A stretch of 14,961 bases of DNA from the NCBI GenBank assembly GCA_900548115.1, contig URJL01000050.1, positions 1 to 14,961 on the forward strand, given 5' to 3'. The notes below the pieces were generated by a model, which saw only the letters and a list, made by a program, of their open reading frames with translations, was not told the DNA's origin and made no database searches. The stretch's first letter is position 1. Each line of letters begins with the position of its first letter. The translations under genes and the position numbers were made by a program. The DNA comes from an uncultured Eubacteriales bacterium. GTDB taxonomy: Bacteria; Bacillota; Clostridia; Oscillospirales; CAG-382. Shown here in pieces: positions 13,746 through 14,961 of the stretch.

Positions 13746-13848
13746 AGGTTGGTGCTGTAAAAACCACCGCTCCTGGTACATTACTACCAAGAGAACCACC
13801 ATAATTTCTGTCGCACCACGCAACGTCAACAATAATCTTTTCCATCAT
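13726..13848 (-). pseudogene. HicB-family antitoxin-like protein, N-terminal fragment
   Basis: About 40 residues remain, from MMEKIIVDVAWCDRNYGG through VPGAVVFTAPTFEALQKE. This resembles the start of Bacteroidota HicB-like antitoxins, in which a partial RNase H-like fold is followed by a helix-turn-helix. The expected rest, including the DNA-binding part, is replaced by ClpB sequence. The ATG at 13848 (or 13845) comes three bases after the stop of the 47-residue gene upstream, so the two were probably translated together. There is no strong ribosome site, as is usual in Bacteroidota. I recognise the family from its opening residues only. Confidence 0.6.
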
Positions 13849-13851
13849 GTA

Positions 13852-13995
13852 CTACTTTAGATTTTCCAAATCTCCCCGTTCAAGACAGCTATTTCTTACC
13901 AAGGTTTCTAGCTTTTCAACCATCTTACGCTTGGTTTCGTTAGAAGCATTCCAACGTCGCAACGCTTCTTCTCTTGTTAACTTTGTTGTATTCAT
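13852..13995 (-). CDS. 47-residue protein of unknown function, coupled to the HicB-like gene
   Basis: The frame opens at ATG 13995 and closes at TAG 13854-13852. The product is small and highly charged, starting MNTTKLTREEALRRWNAS and ending ERGDLENLK. It looks helical and has no membrane segment or signal peptide. AGGAGG lies six bases before the ATG, and a Bacteroides-type promoter lies just upstream (14064-14033). The HicB-like gene starts three bases after its stop. In canonical HicAB pairs this position belongs to HicA, a small double-stranded-RNA-binding-fold toxin with an essential histidine. This protein contains no histidine and is not HicA. It could be an accessory or an alternative toxin. 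I do not recognise the family. Confidence 0.7.
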   Translation of the reverse strand: MNTTKLTREEALRRWNASNETKRKMVEKLETLVRNSCLERGDLENLK

Positions 13996-14032
13996 TCTTT
14001 ATTCCTCCTTTTTTAAGTTCAAATTACAACTG

Positions 14033-14064
14033 CAAAGATACTACTTTCTAGCTTAAACGCCAAA
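14033..14064 (-). promoter_or_regulatory. Bacteroidota-type promoter of the 47-residue gene and HicB fragment
   Basis: On the minus strand TTTG (14064-14061) is followed after 20 bases by TATCTTTG (14040-14033). This matches the Bacteroides primary sigma consensus of a -33 TTTG and a -7 TAnnTTTG with a 19-21 base spacer. It lies about 38 bases before the ATG at 13995. Confidence 0.8.
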
Positions 14065-14083
14065 GAAAATGAGAAAATCTTTT

Positions 14084-14383
14084 TTATCGTATTGCATAGA
14101 TTCCATCCCGTTCTATTCTTGATTTAAAGAAAGGATTCATGTTTTTGTGAATACGCACTACATCAACTGAGCACTTGAACAAGCCCTCTAAGAACTCATT
14201 CAAGTCGGCCAATAAAAATGGATTAGGAGTTTCTGTTTCTACACAAATATCCAAATCGCTTTGCTCTGTTTGCTCATTTCGTGATACGGAACCAAAAATG
14301 CGCAAGGTCTTGATTCCAAAATCTTTAGTAATCTTGGAACTATTTTGCCTAATTATTGCGATATAATCTTGAACTGTTCTCAT
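14084..14383 (-). CDS. MntA-type minimal nucleotidyltransferase (antitoxin-like)
   Basis: This 99-residue single-domain protein has the nucleotidyltransferase signature FGSVSRNEQTEQSDLDICVE (30-49): Gly31-Ser32, then the metal-binding Asp43 and Asp45, with a third acid likely at Asp74 in SVDVV. Proteins of this size (MntA, COG1669) usually pair with a HepT/DUF86 toxin and modify it by adding nucleotides. The catalytic set looks intact. No HepT gene follows: the next gene on the strand is the 47-residue protein, 88 bases on and with its own promoter. ATG 14383 is the only reasonable start; no clear Shine-Dalgarno is present. A Bacteroides-type promoter precedes it. It may be a solitary gene, or its partner may have been lost when the IS element next door inserted. 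Confidence 0.85.
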   Translation of the reverse strand: MRTVQDYIAIIRQNSSKITKDFGIKTLRIFGSVSRNEQTEQSDLDICVETETPNPFLLADLNEFLEGLFKCSVDVVRIHKNMNPFFKSRIERDGIYAIR

Positions 14384-14406
14384 AACACTTATCTTTTAAG
14401 ACAGTG

Positions 14407-14438
14407 CAAATATAAGAAATTATCTGGTATCTTCCAAA
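14407..14438 (-). promoter_or_regulatory. Bacteroidota-type promoter of the nucleotidyltransferase gene
   Basis: TTTG (14438-14435) and TATATTTG (14414-14407) on the minus strand are 20 bases apart, again an exact fit to TTTG/TAnnTTTG. It sits about 24 bases before the ATG at 14383. Finding two such promoters within 400 bases, each upstream of a gene, supports a Bacteroidota origin for this end. Confidence 0.78.
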
Positions 14439-14508
14439 CTTTTTGCCATGTTTTTGCAATTCATCCCACGAAATATCATTTTAAAACTTTAGTACATTCA
14501 AACATTAG

Positions 14509-14961
14509 TGTCCAATAAAAATTAGACATGTTAATTAATTAATCAAATAGTCCCTTAAAAAGGGGATAATCGAGTTCTTTGACATCGTTGAAAATAGTCT
14601 TATCAAATAGATCTCTTAGGTGGGTTTTGTCCGTCAATGAAATGCTTAGAATCTGCAAAACTTCATATGTTGAGCGTTTCAATTGCATATCATGGTGCAC
14701 AATAGCCACGAGACAATAAGTGATAATGGCAACACTAATCTGTATGCGTACAGCATTCTCCGTTGTGCCCCAGAAGCTCTTTATCTTAAGATGCTGCTTT
14801 AGCCATTTGAAAAACAGCTCGACCAACCATCTTTTTTATATAGATTCACGACATCCAACGCAGAAAGATGCTTTGCATTCGTCAGAAAAGTAAACTCACG
14901 ATCATCTTCTTCATCAATCTTTTCTTGGATGTTTATCAAACAAACTTGGATGGATTCCTGC
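14509..14961. mobile_element. IS4-family insertion sequence, one end only (rest beyond the window)
   Basis: The element contains a transposase fragment read leftwards from the window edge to 14539. Ten bases beyond the stop is a quasi-palindrome, TGTCCAATAAAAATTAGACA (14509-14528), which may be at or near the terminal inverted repeat. The exact boundary cannot be set because the other end is missing and no target duplication can be checked. Confidence 0.65.
14539..14961 (-). pseudogene. IS4-family transposase, C-terminal part, frameshifted
   Basis: Read from the right edge, the first frame gives ...DDREFTFLTNAKHLSALDVV, then NLYKK. It continues one frame over as RWLVELFFKWLK, and then to a stop at 14539. 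Together these make the IS4 signature Y-(2)-R-(3)-E-(6)-K, which contains the last catalytic glutamate. One base is missing in the run of six A bases at 14837-14832 (minus strand), between the Tyr and the Arg. Without it the upstream frame goes out of phase, and the downstream frame has TAA at 14838-14836. The rest (KIKSFWGTTENAVRIQ, then the tail up to FKGLFD) is typical of Bacteroidota IS4 transposases. The N-terminal part lies outside the window. The shift may be a true mutation or a read error in the homopolymer. Confidence 0.8.

Noticed and set aside
12463..13848. A genuine new fusion protein, HicB-AAA+
   Set aside because: The join cuts both families at non-domain boundaries and coincides with a change of base composition and promoter type. 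An assembly chimera explains it better.
13012..13860. Plus-strand open frame (282 residues) opposite clpB and across the junction
   Set aside because: It is antisense to conserved AAA+ motifs, with no domain of its own.

Overview
The window is a patchwork of two genomes. From base 1 to about 13,730 it reads as a GC-rich Bacillota chromosome, probably a gut-type Clostridia. The reasons are strong AGGAGG-type ribosome binding sites, sigma-A promoters with TTGACA/TATAAT boxes, many Rho-independent terminators, a type III glutamine synthetase, a DUF1846 protein and a Gram-positive style nagB-nagA pair. From about 13,730 to 14,961 the sequence is AT-rich and Bacteroidota-like. It has two promoters of the Bacteroides type (TTTG, 20 bases, TAnnTTTG), an IS4-family transposase remnant and small toxin-antitoxin-type genes. 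As a hand count, 12601-12660 has 38 G/C of 60, and 14401-14460 has 18 of 60. The two parts meet inside one open reading frame that joins the start of a HicB-like protein to the second half of ClpB. I think this is most likely an assembly chimera.

Layout. 1-1288 (-): the N-terminal part of a ComEC/Rec2 DNA-uptake channel, running off the left edge. 1339-2229 (-): a cupin/AraC-type regulator. 2230-2421: a divergent control region holding a 16-bp tandem direct repeat with a 21-bp period, next to the -10 box of the nag operon. 2422-5190 (+): nagB, nagA and a ROK sugar kinase, overlapping or nearly so, ending in a strong bidirectional terminator. 5243-5941 (-): a small alpha/beta hydrolase. 5942-6141: back-to-back consensus promoters, and a terminator-like hairpin in the glutamine synthetase leader. 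6142-8229 (+): type III glutamine synthetase with its own terminator. 8363-9856 (+): a DUF1846 protein, followed by a cluster of hairpins. 12254-10035 (-): a two-gene unit made of an ADP-ribosylglycohydrolase fused to a decayed macrodomain, followed by a stand-alone decayed GHKL ATPase domain. 12463-13848 (-): the ClpB/HicB chimera. 13852-14383 (-): a 47-residue protein and a MntA-type nucleotidyltransferase. 14509-14961: the end of an IS4-family element with a frameshifted transposase.

How the genes may work together. NagA removes acetate from GlcNAc-6-P and NagB turns GlcN-6-P into fructose-6-P and ammonia. The ROK kinase would supply the phosphorylated sugar. The divergent AraC-type protein is the natural candidate activator. 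Glutamine synthetase captures ammonia a short distance away, but nothing in the sequence ties it to the nag operon. The least familiar unit is the DraG-macrodomain fusion paired with a GHKL domain that has lost its ATP-binding motifs. It is worth following as a possible ADP-ribose-related sensing or reversal pair, but its function is open.

No gene-free stretch exceeds about 210 bases. I saw no tRNA, rRNA, CRISPR array or replication origin.
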